A stretch of 64,000 nucleotides of DNA from Streptococcus equinus (lineage in GTDB: Bacteria; Bacillota; Bacilli; Lactobacillales; Streptococcaceae), in NCBI RefSeq assembly GCF_900101445.1, contig NZ_FNKE01000001.1, forward strand, positions 372,001-436,000. Direction: 5' to 3'. The notes under the pieces are model-generated. The model was not told the DNA's origin and did not search any database. It worked only from the letters and a program-made list of their open reading frames with translations. This document shows, one piece after another, positions 32,510 through 43,738 of the stretch. Both the position numbers and the translations under genes were made by a program. Positions within the stretch are counted from its first letter, which is position 1, and each line of letters opens with the position of its first letter.

Positions 32510-34324
32510 ATGTGTGGTATTGTTGGAGTTGTTGGAAACAAAAACGCAACAGACATTTTAATGCAAGGCCTTGAAAAATTAGAATACCGTGGTTACGATT
32601 CTGCAGGAATTTATGTTACTAATGGTGCTAATCAAGGACGTTTAATTAAATCAGTTGGGCGCATTGCTGATCTTCGTGCGAAAATTGGAATTGATATGGC
32701 TGGTTATACAGGTATCGGTCATACACGTTGGGCAACTCACGGTCAACCAACTGAGTTGAATGCTCACCCACATACATCTGAAACTGGACGTTTCGTCTTG
32801 GTTCACAACGGTGTTATTGAAAACTATCTACAAATCAAAGAAACATATCTTTCAAATCACCATCTTAAAGGTGAAACTGATACTGAAATTGCGGTTCATT
32901 TAGTTGGTGAATTTGTTGAACAAGGTTTGTCAGTCCTTGAAGCTTTTAAAAAAGCGTTGAAAATCATCGAAGGTTCATATGCTTTTGCTTTGGTTGATGC
33001 TGAAGATCCTGATACTATTTATGTAGCTAAAAATAAATCACCTCTTTTGATTGGTTTGGGTGACGGATACAACATGGTATGTTCAGATGCTATGGCTATG
33101 ATCCGCGAAACTAGCGAATTTATGGAAATCCACGACAAAGAATTGGTTGTTTTGACAAAAGATTCTGTTTCGGTTATGGATTATGATGGCAATGCTATCG
33201 AACGTGATTCTTACACAGCTGAACTTGACTTATCTGATATTGGTAAAGGGACTTACCCTTACTACATGTTGAAAGAAATCGACGAACAACCAACAGTTAT
33301 GCGTAAGTTAATCACTGCTTACACAGATGACAATAATCAAGTCACTGTTGATCCTGAAATCATCAAAGCTGTTCAAGAAGCTGATCGCATTTACATCTTG
33401 GCTGCCGGAACATCTTACCATGCTGGTTTTGCTTCAAAATCATTCCTTGAACAAATGACTGACACACCAGTTGAACTTGGTATTGCATCTGAATGGGGCT
33501 ATAACATGCCTCTATTGAGCAAAAAACCACTTTTCATCATGATTTCACAATCTGGTGAAACAGCTGATAGTCGTCAAGTTTTGGTTAAAGCAAATCAAAT
33601 GGGCATTCCTAGCCTGACTATTACAAACGTTCCTGGTTCAACATTGTCACGTGAAGCAACTTACACAATGCTTTTGCATGCTGGTCCTGAAATTGCAGTG
33701 GCTTCTACAAAAGCTTATACAGCTCAAGTTGCAACATTGGCAATTCTTGCTAAAGCAGTAGGCGATGCTAATGGCAACAAAGCAGCAGCTGATTTTGATG
33801 TTGTTCACGAACTTGCTATCGTTGCACAATCTATTGAAGCAACACTTTCTGAAAAAGATACGATTGCTGAAAAAGCAGAAGCACTTCTTAAAGAAACTCG
33901 TAACGCCTTTTATATCGGTCGTGGTTCAGACTACTACGTTGCCATGGAAGCAAGTTTGAAATTAAAAGAAATTTCATACATTCAATGTGAAGGATTTGCA
34001 GCTGGTGAATTGAAACACGGTACAATTTCATTGATTGAAGAAGGTGTGCCTGTTATCGCTCTTATCTCAAGTAATCCTGTTCTTGCATCACATACACGTG
34101 GTAATATCCAAGAAGTTGAAGCACGTGGAGCAAGTGTCCTTACGATTGTTGACGAAAGCCAAGCTCGTGAAGGTGATGACATCATTGTAACAACAGTACA
34201 CCCATTCTTGTCAGCTATTGCAATGGTAGTACCAGCACAATTGATTGCTTACTACGCAACACTTCAACGTGGGTTGGACGTTGATAAACCTCGTAACCTT
34301 GCGAAATCGGTTACTGTGGAATAA
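32510..34324 (+). CDS. glmS: Glutamine-fructose-6-phosphate aminotransferase
   Basis: A 604-aa enzyme making glucosamine 6-phosphate, the first step to UDP-GlcNAc. The N-terminal glutaminase domain begins MCGIVGVVGN with nucleophile Cys2 of the precursor, followed by HTRWATHG and HNGVIENY. Two SIS isomerase domains follow (AAGTSYHAGF, SQSGETADSR, STKAYTAQ; then GRGSDYYVAMEASLKLKEIS) with the C-terminal DKPRNLAKSVTVE. Confidence 0.97.
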   Translation: MCGIVGVVGNKNATDILMQGLEKLEYRGYDSAGIYVTNGANQGRLIKSVGRIADLRAKIGIDMAGYTGIGHTRWATHGQPTELNAHPHTSETGRFVLVHNGVIENYLQIKETYLSNHHLKGETDTEIAVHLVGEFVEQGLSVLEAFKKALKIIEGSYAFALVDAEDPDTIYVAKNKSPLLIGLGDGYNMVCSDAMAMIRETSEFMEIHDKELVVLTKDSVSVMDYDGNAIERDSYTAELDLSDIGKGTYPYYMLKEIDEQPTVMRKLITAYTDDNNQVTVDPEIIKAVQEADRIYILAAGTSYHAGFASKSFLEQMTDTPVELGIASEWGYNMPLLSKKPLFIMISQSGETADSRQVLVKANQMGIPSLTITNVPGSTLSREATYTMLLHAGPEIAVASTKAYTAQVATLAILAKAVGDANGNKAAADFDVVHELAIVAQSIEATLSEKDTIAEKAEALLKETRNAFYIGRGSDYYVAMEASLKLKEISYIQCEGFAAGELKHGTISLIEEGVPVIALISSNPVLASHTRGNIQEVEARGASVLTIVDESQAREGDDIIVTTVHPFLSAIAMVVPAQLIAYYATLQRGLDVDKPRNLAKSVTVE

Positions 34325-34422
34325 TACTTGCCAAAATTTACTTTCTAAGGTAGAATGGATAATGTAACTTTTAACTTTATGACAGTAATAAAGTTATAGC
34401 TATTTTTTGATAAGGAGAAATG

Positions 34423-34758
34423 ATGTCTTTACCAAATTGTCCAAAATGTAACTCTGAGTATGTTTACGAAGATGGATTAATGTTAGTTTGCCCAGAGTGC
34501 GCTTATGAATGGAACCCAGCTGATTCAGTTGAAGAAGAAGATGGCTTGGTTGTTCTTGATAGCAACGGAACTCGTCTTGCTGACGGTGACAGTGTTACTA
34601 TCGTTAAAAACTTGAAAGTAAAAGGTGCACCAAAAGATCTTAAACAAGGAACTCGTGTTAAAAACATTCGTCTTGTTGAAGGTGACCACAACATTGATTG
34701 TAAAATCGATGGTTTCGGTGCAATGAAATTAAAATCAGAGTTTGTTAAAAAACTATAA
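34423..34758 (+). CDS. yjdM: YjdM/PhnA family zinc-ribbon protein
   Basis: A 111-aa protein: zinc ribbon [21 protein letters not shown] at residues 6-26 (the two CPxC pairs) and a C-terminal SH3-like domain ([20 protein letters not shown]). It was once annotated as an alkylphosphonate protein, but the function is unproven. The second of two adjacent ATGs is chosen because AAGGAG then has proper spacing. Confidence 0.88.
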   Translation: MSLPNCPKCNSEYVYEDGLMLVCPECAYEWNPADSVEEEDGLVVLDSNGTRLADGDSVTIVKNLKVKGAPKDLKQGTRVKNIRLVEGDHNIDCKIDGFGAMKLKSEFVKKL

Positions 34759-34765
34759 TGACATT

Positions 34766-34797
34766 GACGCTATGAGTATTGCTCGTAGCGTTTTTTT
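34766..34797 (+). terminator. yjdM terminator
   Basis: GACGCTATGAG / CTCGTAGCGT stem (with G-U pairs) and T7, starting 8 bp after the stop. Confidence 0.82.
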
Positions 34798-34887
34798 ATA
34801 TTTAAAATATTATTTACATAAATATAGTTATGTTATTTGGATTCATTTTTATAAGGTCAAATGATAAAATATTCTTCTTTGCTCCCC

Positions 34888-34919
34888 AATTGTTTGAAAA
34901 TTTGATATAATACTATAAT
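34888..34919 (+). promoter_or_regulatory. Amino-acid ABC promoter with CodY-like box
   Basis: AATTGTTTGAAAATT (34888-34902) differs from the CodY consensus AATTTTCWGAAAATT at two of 15 positions. It covers the -35 region of a promoter TTGTTT (34890), 18 bp, TATAAT (34914-34919). Repression by CodY at high branched-chain amino acids is the implied control. Confidence 0.5.
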
Positions 34920-34946
34920 AGTAACAAATTCTTTTTAGGAGATAAC

Positions 34947-35588
34947 ATGTCATATATTTCACAAGTTCTGCCTAGCTTGTTAGATGGCGCTGCGGTAACT
35001 TTGCAAGTTTTCTGTATTGTTATTGTGCTTTCCATTCCGATTGGCGCTATCCTAGCTTTTTTGATGCAGATTAAATTTAAACCTTTGCAATGGTTGTTGA
35101 CATTATATGTATGGATTATGCGTGGAACACCATTGCTATTGCAACTTATTTTCTTCTACTATGTTTTACCAAGTGTAGGAGTAGTTATGGACCGTATGCC
35201 TGCAGCCATTTTGGCATTTACCTTGAATTATGCAGCTTATTTTGCTGAAATTTTCCGTGGTGGGATTGCTGCTATTCCTAAAGGGCAATACGAAGCTGCA
35301 AAAGTTTTGAAATTAAATCAGTTGCAAACTATTCATTATATTATTTTGCCACAGGTCTTCAAGATTGTTTTGCCAAGTGTTTTCAATGAAATTATCAACC
35401 TTGTCAAGGATTCTTCACTCGTTTATGTTCTTGGTGTTGGTGACTTGTTGCTTGCAAGTAAAACAGCTGCCAACCGTGATGCAACACTTGCACCGATGTT
35501 TGTGGCGGGAGCTATTTACTTGCTTATGATTGGTATTGTTACCTTAATTTCAAAACAAACTGAGAAAAAATTTGATTATTATAAATAA
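34947..35588 (+). CDS. Polar amino acid ABC transporter permease
   Basis: A 213-aa HisM/GlnP-type permease with five transmembrane helices. The family loop is present as EAAKVLKLNQLQTIHYIILP (the EAA motif contacting the ATPase), with RGTPLLLQLIFFYYVLP at the front. It is first of a three-gene operon (permease, ATPase, binding protein). Confidence 0.92.
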   Translation: MSYISQVLPSLLDGAAVTLQVFCIVIVLSIPIGAILAFLMQIKFKPLQWLLTLYVWIMRGTPLLLQLIFFYYVLPSVGVVMDRMPAAILAFTLNYAAYFAEIFRGGIAAIPKGQYEAAKVLKLNQLQTIHYIILPQVFKIVLPSVFNEIINLVKDSSLVYVLGVGDLLLASKTAANRDATLAPMFVAGAIYLLMIGIVTLISKQTEKKFDYYK

Positions 35589-35599
35589 GAGGTGACCAG

Positions 35600-36229
35600 A
35601 TGTTAGAATTAAAAAATATTTCCAAACAATTTGGTCAAAAGAAGATTTTTGATCATTTTAATTTAACGATAGAAGATGGTAAAATTTTGTCTCTTGTAGG
35701 GCCTTCAGGTGGTGGTAAAACGACTTTGCTACGTATGCTTGCTGGTCTTGAAAAAATTGATTCAGGGGAAATCATCTATAATGGTGAAGTTGTTCCGATT
35801 GATCACTTAGAGACACTAAACTTGCTTGGTTTTGTTTTCCAAGATTTCCAATTGTTCCCACACTTGTCTGTTTTAGATAATTTAATTTTGTCACCTGTTA
35901 AAACAATGGGAATGACAAAAGAAGCGGCAAAAGAAAAGGCGCTTGGTCTGCTTAAACGTCTTGGTTTAGGAGAACACGCGGATGCTTATCCTTATTCATT
36001 ATCAGGTGGGCAAAAGCAACGTGTTGCCCTTGCTCGTGCGATGATGATTGATCCTCAAATCATTGGTTATGATGAGCCAACGTCTGCGCTTGACCCAGAA
36101 TTACGTCAAGAAGTTGAAAAATTGATTTTACAAAACCGAGAAGCTGGAATGACTCAGATTGTGGTTACCCATGATTTACAATTTGCAGAAACTATTTCAG
36201 ATCACATTTTAAAAATTAATCCAAAATAA
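35600..36229 (+). CDS. Polar amino acid ABC transporter ATPase
   Basis: A 209-aa GlnQ-type ATPase: Walker A GPSGGGKTT, Q-loop FVFQDFQLFPH, signature LSGGQKQR, Walker B IIGYDEPTSALDP, switch VTHD. It is shorter than the usual 240 aa but complete in motifs. It lies 11 bp after the permease. Confidence 0.92.
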   Translation: MLELKNISKQFGQKKIFDHFNLTIEDGKILSLVGPSGGGKTTLLRMLAGLEKIDSGEIIYNGEVVPIDHLETLNLLGFVFQDFQLFPHLSVLDNLILSPVKTMGMTKEAAKEKALGLLKRLGLGEHADAYPYSLSGGQKQRVALARAMMIDPQIIGYDEPTSALDPELRQEVEKLILQNREAGMTQIVVTHDLQFAETISDHILKINPK

Positions 36230-36253
36230 CAGAAAGTCTCATTAGGTGTCTTT

Positions 36254-37096
36254 ATGAAATTGAAAAAAGTTCTTTTAAGTGCCATGGCGCTTGTTGCGAC
36301 AGTTAGTTTAGCTGCTTGCGGCTCTTCGTCTTCAAAAAAAGCTGCTAAGACAGACCAATGGAAAACTTATCAAAAAGATGGTAAGATTACGATTGGTTTT
36401 GATAACACTTTTGTACCAATGGGGTACGAAGATGAAGATGGTAAAAACGTTGGTTTTGACATCGATCTTGCCAATGCCGTCTTTGAACAGTATGGTATCA
36501 AAGTGAAATGGCAATCAATCAACTGGGATATGAAAGAAACTGAATTGAACAACGGTACGATTGATTTGATTTGGAATGGTTATTCTATCAGTGATGAACG
36601 TGCTGAAAAAGTTCTCTTTACAAATCCTTACATGGTTAATGAACAAGTGCTAGTCACTAAAAAATCTTCAGGTATCACAAGTTTTGCAGGGATGAAAGAT
36701 AAAGTTCTCGGAGCGCAATCAGGTTCATCTGGTTACGATGCTTTCAATGCAAAACCAAAAGTCTTAAAAGATATTGTATCTGGTGGTGATGCGACACAGT
36801 ATGAAACCTTCACACAAGCCCTTATCGACCTTAAAAACGATCGTATCGATGGTCTCTTAATTGATAAGGTTTATGCTAATTACTACCTTGAACAAGAAGG
36901 TGAGTTAGATAATTACAATATCATTGCTAGTGAATTTGACGGTGAAGATTTTGCTGTAGGTGCTAGAAAAGCAGATAAAACATTGGTTAAGAAAATCAAT
37001 CAAGCTTTCCAAAAACTTTATCAAGAAGGCAAATTCCAAGAAATCTCAAACAAATGGTTTGGTGATGACGTGGCAACTGACGCCGTTAAAAAATAA
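36254..37096 (+). CDS. Amino acid ABC transporter substrate-binding lipoprotein
   Basis: A 280-aa family-3 binding protein. The lipoprotein signal peptide ends in the lipobox LAAC (Cys21), followed by a Ser/Lys linker. The binding domain shows KITIGFDNTFVPMGYEDEDG, VGFDIDLANAVFEQYGI and IDGLLIDKVYANYYL. The sequence pattern is that of polar amino acid or cystine receptors; the substrate cannot be read directly. Confidence 0.92.
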   Translation: MKLKKVLLSAMALVATVSLAACGSSSSKKAAKTDQWKTYQKDGKITIGFDNTFVPMGYEDEDGKNVGFDIDLANAVFEQYGIKVKWQSINWDMKETELNNGTIDLIWNGYSISDERAEKVLFTNPYMVNEQVLVTKKSSGITSFAGMKDKVLGAQSGSSGYDAFNAKPKVLKDIVSGGDATQYETFTQALIDLKNDRIDGLLIDKVYANYYLEQEGELDNYNIIASEFDGEDFAVGARKADKTLVKKINQAFQKLYQEGKFQEISNKWFGDDVATDAVKK

Positions 37097-37104
37097 TTTA
37101 ACAG

Positions 37105-37136
37105 AGTTTCAAGTAGCAATACTTGGAACTTTTTTG
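37105..37136 (+). terminator. Terminator of the amino-acid ABC operon
   Basis: AGTTTCAAGTA / TACTTGGAACT, 11-bp stem, 4-nt loop, followed by TTTTTTG. Confidence 0.87.
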
Positions 37137-37221
37137 TTTTCATTTTTTCTTGATTATTAATGTTATCGTGCTATAATAGATATTAATTAACCAGTTAACA
37201 AAAAACTTCTAAGCACCTAAA

Positions 37222-37248
37222 AAACCAGGAGTATTAGTCCTGGTTTTG
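37222..37248 (-). terminator. Terminator of the CDF transporter gene
   Basis: AAACCAGGA / TCCTGGTTT with a 7-nt loop; on the minus strand it is followed by TTTTAGG. It converges with the ABC operon terminator. Confidence 0.75.
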
Positions 37249-37251
37249 AGG

Positions 37252-38454
37252 TTAATCTTTGGATGTTGTTTGTGGAGTGATTTGGTGGAAGACAAGGGAC
37301 CAATTTTCCTTGCGACGCCAGATACTGGTATGAGTCATATTATCGAGCTTATAAGTGATAAGCTTTGTTTTTTGGCTGATAGAGGTCATTTCAAAGGCTT
37401 CGATATTGCTCATGTAATGTCTTTTACGAGCCGTCATTTCAGATTTGGTATAGGAATGACCGTCAACGTCAATGAGGTAGAAGTCATCTGAGATTAATTC
37501 TTCATAATCTGGAATCTTAGCAAGAATGGTTTTTTCTGCCTTGTAAAGTTTCTTGTAGACATTATCCCAAATTTCATCTTCAGGGATTGCTCCTGGTTCA
37601 ACGTGAACATCTGTATCGTAAACAGAGAATTCTTTACGAAGGAGTTCTTCGATTTGTTCAGTAACTTCGTGGCTTTCGTAAACTGATAGGTCAGGATTCA
37701 TCTCAACAACAATATCAAGATAGATGTTGCTTCCGTATGAGCGACCACGTTGGGATTTTACATTTGACACTTTTGGTAATTTGAGAATGGCCTCTTTGTA
37801 TTTTTGAAGTTCTTTTTGGTCAAAGCCATCTGAAAGGCTAAAGGCACTTTCAATAAAGATGTCGTAGGCTGTTTTCAAAATGAAGTAAGTAATAACGATG
37901 GCAGCCAATCTATCAATGATAACTAAGTTAAATGAAGCTGCAAGGATGGCTACAGAAGTACCGATAGAAGTGACAGCATCAGAAAGGTTATCTTTTGATG
38001 CGGCTAAGAGTGCGCTTGATTTAACACGTTGTGAGAGGCGTTTGTTGTGAAGATAAACACCATACATAATGGCTGCAGAGATGACTCCAACGACAGCACC
38101 TTCAGGATCAAGCGGTGTCATGCTACCTGAGATAATTTTTTCAATGGTTTGAAAGAGAACTTTAAAGCCAATGTAAAACATGATGAAAGAAGTAATCAAG
38201 CTGGATAAATCTTCCATTTTCCAATGACCAAAGCGGTGATCTTCATCAGCTGGTTTACTCGCCAAATGCAGTCCAATTAAAAGCACAACATTTCCGAGGA
38301 TATCGGACAAGTTGTTAAAACCATCAGCGATTAATGATGATGAATTCAAAAAATAACCAGTGATTAGCTTCAATAAGGTGATGACCATGTAGGCAATAAT
38401 ACTAACAATTGGCCCTCGTTTTGCTAAGCGTAGGTTTTCTTCTGGTGTTGACAT
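37252..38454 (-). CDS. mntE: Cation diffusion facilitator, MntE-like, with extra C-terminal domain
   Basis: A 400-aa CDF exporter; the ATG at 38454 (MSTPEENLRLAKRG) is favoured because AAAGGAGG lies 8 nt upstream. Six transmembrane helices carry the metal-site motifs LIADGFNNLSDILG and AASKDNLSDAVTSIG. The cytoplasmic zinc-fold domain follows (NVKSQRGRSYGSNIYLDIVV). Another 110 residues resemble a degenerate NTF2-like fold (ISDDFYLIDVDGHSYTKSEM, THTSIWRRKENWSLVFHQIT). Length and layout match streptococcal MntE manganese exporters; the metal is inferred. Confidence 0.75.
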   Translation of the reverse strand: MSTPEENLRLAKRGPIVSIIAYMVITLLKLITGYFLNSSSLIADGFNNLSDILGNVVLLIGLHLASKPADEDHRFGHWKMEDLSSLITSFIMFYIGFKVLFQTIEKIISGSMTPLDPEGAVVGVISAAIMYGVYLHNKRLSQRVKSSALLAASKDNLSDAVTSIGTSVAILAASFNLVIIDRLAAIVITYFILKTAYDIFIESAFSLSDGFDQKELQKYKEAILKLPKVSNVKSQRGRSYGSNIYLDIVVEMNPDLSVYESHEVTEQIEELLRKEFSVYDTDVHVEPGAIPEDEIWDNVYKKLYKAEKTILAKIPDYEELISDDFYLIDVDGHSYTKSEMTARKRHYMSNIEAFEMTSISQKTKLITYKLDNMTHTSIWRRKENWSLVFHQITPQTTSKD

Positions 38455-38593
38455 AAGAAATGCCTCCTTTATCAAATGAGGTTATAGTGTATCAGTAGAT
38501 TATTTAAATTTGAGCTACCTTTTATTATATCACTAAAATGCGTCTATGGGCATAAGAATCAATCTAATAAGCGCTTTCTTTGAAGATAAAAAT

Positions 38594-38620
38594 AAGAGAT
38601 TAGGAAATACCTAATCTCTT
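38594..38620 (-). terminator. Terminator of the alanine symporter gene
   Basis: AAGAGATTAGG / CCTAATCTCTT, 11 perfect pairs with a 5-nt loop; T-rich on the minus side. Confidence 0.88.
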
Positions 38621-38625
38621 GTTTT

Positions 38626-39954
38626 TTAGTGTGTATCGAAATAGCGTTTTGTTTCTTTGATGATAATTGGTGAAAGGGCTAGTAAGGCAATCAAGTTTGG
38701 AATTGCCATCAAACCGTTAACGATATCAGCGATAACCCAGATGGTTTCAAGGCTAATGTAACCACCAAGAGCAACCATAGCGATGAAAATGATACGGTAA
38801 ACAGGAATAGCTTTAACACCAAATAGGAATTCAAAACAGCGTTCCCCGTAATATCCCCAACCAAGAATTGTGGTAAAGGCAAAGAGGATTAAACTGAATG
38901 TCAAGGCATAGACACCAAAGTTTCCAAAGACAGTTGAGAATGCTGATTGTGTCAAGGTTGCTCCGTTAAGATTGCTTGACCAACCACCAGTAACAATAAT
39001 TGAAAGTCCTGTTAAGGTACAAATGATGATGGTATCAATGAAAGTACCAGTCATAGAAACAAGACCTTGTTCAACGGGTTCGTCAGTTTTCGCAGCAGCA
39101 GCAGCGATTGGTGCAGAACCAAGACCAGATTCATTTGAGAAGATACCACGTGCGATACCGGCTTGGATAGCTGTGATAACTGTTGCACCAGCGAAACCAC
39201 CAGTTGCCGCTTTTCCAGTAAAGGCTGATTTAATAACCAAAGCAATACTTGGAAGAATTTGGTTACAGTGGAAAGCAAGAATTGTAATTGTTGCTAGAAT
39301 ATAAATGATTGCCATAAATGGAACAATTTTTTCAGCAACTTTTGAAATCGATTGAATACCACCAAAGATGATAATGCTGACAAGAACAGCCAAGACAATG
39401 CTGATGATTTTTGGTGACCAGCCAACAGTGTTGCTAAGTGAATCAGTGATTGAGTTAACTTGTGTGAAAGTCCCTGAACCAAACAAGGCAACCATTACCC
39501 CGAAAATTGAGAAGGCGATGGCCAAAGGTTTCCAGCGTTTTCCCATCCCATTAACAATGTAGTGCATTGGACCACCAGAAATTTCACCGTTTGCATCTGT
39601 TGTACGGTATTTGATGGCTAAAACACCTTCAGCGTATTTTGTAGCCATTCCAAAGAATGCGGCCATCCACATCCAAAGAAGTGCCCCTGGCCCACCAAGT
39701 TTGATGGCAGTTGCGACACCGACAATGTTACCAGTACCGACAGTTGCTGCAAGAGCAGTAGCCAGTGCGGCAAAACTTGAAATATCCCCTTTACCTTTTG
39801 CTTCAGATTTAAAGATAAGTTTTAAGGCCTTTGGTAGGCGGAAAACTTGCAATAATCCCAAGCGAGAAGACAAATAAATTCCTGTTCCAACAAGGAGAAC
39901 AAGAAGAGGTGGTCCCCAGACTAGACTGTCTAAAGACGATAGAAAATTATACAT
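38626..39954 (-). CDS. Sodium:alanine symporter (AGCS family)
   Basis: A 442-aa secondary transporter with about 11 helices. Family signatures are ALATALAATVGTGNIVGVAT and GGPGALLWMWMAAFFGMATK, with ARGIFSNESGLGSAPIAAAA further on. The start at 39954 (MYNFLSS) has TAGGAG upstream; two codons of in-frame sequence upstream lack support. It takes up alanine or glycine with Na+. Confidence 0.92.
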   Translation of the reverse strand: MYNFLSSLDSLVWGPPLLVLLVGTGIYLSSRLGLLQVFRLPKALKLIFKSEAKGKGDISSFAALATALAATVGTGNIVGVATAIKLGGPGALLWMWMAAFFGMATKYAEGVLAIKYRTTDANGEISGGPMHYIVNGMGKRWKPLAIAFSIFGVMVALFGSGTFTQVNSITDSLSNTVGWSPKIISIVLAVLVSIIIFGGIQSISKVAEKIVPFMAIIYILATITILAFHCNQILPSIALVIKSAFTGKAATGGFAGATVITAIQAGIARGIFSNESGLGSAPIAAAAAKTDEPVEQGLVSMTGTFIDTIIICTLTGLSIIVTGGWSSNLNGATLTQSAFSTVFGNFGVYALTFSLILFAFTTILGWGYYGERCFEFLFGVKAIPVYRIIFIAMVALGGYISLETIWVIADIVNGLMAIPNLIALLALSPIIIKETKRYFDTH

Positions 39955-41793
<1,839 letters not shown>

Positions 41794-41800
41794 TAAGCTA

Positions 41801-41832
41801 AACTCGGTTGAAGACATTCAACTGAGTTAGTT
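41801..41832 (+). terminator. Hairpin after the beta-glucosidase gene
   Basis: AACTCGGTTGAA / TTCAACTGAGTT, 12-bp stem with a 4-nt loop; the T tract is poor, so termination may be partial. Confidence 0.6.
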
Positions 41833-41860
41833 TGCTTATATTGAGATTAGGGAGGAAAAG

Positions 41861-42475
41861 ATGGTTAAAACATTTTACCTAATGCGACATGGACAAACTC
41901 GCTTTAACGTTCAAGGACGTATTCAAGGAGCTTGTGATTCTCCATTGACAGAGGAAGGGATTGAACAAGCTAAGGCAGCAAGACGGTATTTTGAGCAAGA
42001 AGGGATTACTTTCACGTGTGTCTATTCGTCAACGCAAGAGAGGGCTTGTGACACAGCTGAACTAGCGACTGGGCGAGTAGACTACATTCGCTTAAAAGGC
42101 ATCAAGGAAATGGATTTTGGAGCTTATGAAGCGCATCAAGAGTATTTGAATCCGCCAGTTCACCACGAAGATGGCTCAGGCTATCGAGACTTTTTTGTAC
42201 GTTATGGTGGAGAGTCAAATGTTCAGGTTTATGAGCGCATGGAGCGTACTATTCGTGAAGTTTTGGAAGATAGCAAAGAAGATGAGACTTTGTTATTTGT
42301 CAGCCACGGTGGAGCTATTATGCAGTTTTGTTTGCATGCTACGAAAAATCCGCCAACTCCTAAAAAACGTCCAGCAAACTGTGCGATTTTCAAAATAACT
42401 TATGACGGAAAAGAAATGTGTGTTCAGTCGATTTACAATCCAAGCACGCAAGAATACATTTTTGAGCGGGATTGA
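41861..42475 (+). CDS. Histidine phosphatase family protein
   Basis: A 204-aa phosphoglycerate-mutase-like phosphatase. Catalytic LMRHGQTRFNVQGRIQGACD (His of RHG) and the second His in FVSHGGAIMQF are present. It is a cofactor-independent-of-function assignment: such enzymes range from sugar phosphatases to nucleotide phosphatases. AGGGAGG precedes the ATG. Confidence 0.85.
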   Translation: MVKTFYLMRHGQTRFNVQGRIQGACDSPLTEEGIEQAKAARRYFEQEGITFTCVYSSTQERACDTAELATGRVDYIRLKGIKEMDFGAYEAHQEYLNPPVHHEDGSGYRDFFVRYGGESNVQVYERMERTIREVLEDSKEDETLLFVSHGGAIMQFCLHATKNPPTPKKRPANCAIFKITYDGKEMCVQSIYNPSTQEYIFERD

Positions 42476-42567
42476 AATGATAAAGGTAGGCAAAGCAGCA
42501 GACTTTTCGACATTTTAATAAAATTTGCTATAATGGGAATAACTTTATTAAGGAGAATTTATTCCCC

Positions 42568-43683
42568 ATGAAATTTGAGAAAAAACAGGTCTATTATATA
42601 GTTCTTGCTTTTGTGATATGTTACGCGATTAAAGCATATTGGGATACGGGAACATCACTTGTGGCGACGGTGATTAAAGCGAGTCAGCCATTTCTGATTG
42701 GAGCTGGTATTGCTTATATCGTAAATATCGTCATGAGCCTTTATGAGATGATTTTCACACGTTTGATTAAAAATAAATACCTTTTGAAGGTAAAACGTGC
42801 TTTCTCAATGATTTTGGCTTATTTAACCTTTATCTTATTGATTAGTTGGCTCTTTTCAATTGTTCTACCAGATTTGATTGCAAGTATTAATTCACTGTTG
42901 AAAATCGATACTAGTGGTATTGCAAACTTTATCAAAGAAGTTAATGACAATAAAGTTGTCAAAGATGTTTTGGCATATTTTGGGACATCATCAGATGTGA
43001 CGACGACACTGTCAGATTATAGTCAACAGATTTTGAATCAAGTTTTGTCAGTTTTGACAAGCATTTTAACGTCAGTAAGTACCATTGCCTCAACGCTTCT
43101 GAATGTCTTTATTAGTTTGGTCTTTTCAATTTACGTGCTAGCTAGCAAAGAACAACTAGCTCGTCAATTTAATCTGTTAATTGATTCTTATCTTGGAAAA
43201 TACGCTAAGACTGTCCACTATGTTTTAGATATTTTACATCAGAGATTCCATGGTTTCTTTGTCGGACAAACCTTGGAAGCAATGATTCTTGGGAGTTTAA
43301 CAGCTGGTGGTATGCTTTTGTTGCATCTGCCTTATGCAGCAACTATCGGGATTCTAGTTGCTTTTACAGCTTTAATTCCGGTTGTGGGAGCTTACATTGG
43401 TTTGACGATTGGATTTATTCTGATTGCGACGCAGTCAGTCTCTCAAGCTATTTTCTTTGTGATTTACCTTGTTGTTCTTCAGCAATTTGAAGGAAATCTC
43501 ATTTACCCGCGCGTGGTTGGTGGCTCAATCGGCTTACCTGGTATGTGGGTATTGATGGCTATTACCATTGGCGCAGCGCTTTGGGGCGTTTTAGGAATGC
43601 TAGTAGCTGTACCTTTAGCCGCTAGTCTTTATCAGATTATCAAGGATAATGTCGCTAAACGCCAAGAAAATCGTTTAGAATAG
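42568..43683 (+). CDS. AI-2E family transporter (PerM/TqsA-like)
   Basis: A 371-aa membrane protein with about eight helices. Family motifs are LLHLPYAATIGILVAFTALI, PVVGAYIGLTIGFILI and EGNLIYPRVVGGSIGLPGMW. Members export small molecules or exchange cations; the autoinducer link is not certain here. A promoter (TATAAT at 42529-42534, TTCGAC 17 bp upstream) precedes it. Confidence 0.88.
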   Translation: MKFEKKQVYYIVLAFVICYAIKAYWDTGTSLVATVIKASQPFLIGAGIAYIVNIVMSLYEMIFTRLIKNKYLLKVKRAFSMILAYLTFILLISWLFSIVLPDLIASINSLLKIDTSGIANFIKEVNDNKVVKDVLAYFGTSSDVTTTLSDYSQQILNQVLSVLTSILTSVSTIASTLLNVFISLVFSIYVLASKEQLARQFNLLIDSYLGKYAKTVHYVLDILHQRFHGFFVGQTLEAMILGSLTAGGMLLLHLPYAATIGILVAFTALIPVVGAYIGLTIGFILIATQSVSQAIFFVIYLVVLQQFEGNLIYPRVVGGSIGLPGMWVLMAITIGAALWGVLGMLVAVPLAASLYQIIKDNVAKRQENRLE

Positions 43684-43698
43684 TGAAATAAAGAAAAA

Positions 43699-43738
43699 AA
43701 TACCTCTAACTTACGAATAAATAAGTGGAGGTATTTTT
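43699..43738 (+). terminator. Hairpin that terminates the permease gene and covers the radC ribosome site
   Basis: AATACCTCTAACTTA pairs with TAAGTGGAGGTATT, followed by TTT and then the radC ATG. The 3' arm contains GGAGGT, the radC Shine-Dalgarno. In transcripts reading through from upstream the site would be locked in the stem. Confidence 0.7.

Noticed and set aside
32390-32510. glmS ribozyme in the glmS leader
   Set aside because: The leader is only about 90 nt and lacks the ribozyme core; streptococci are not known to use it.
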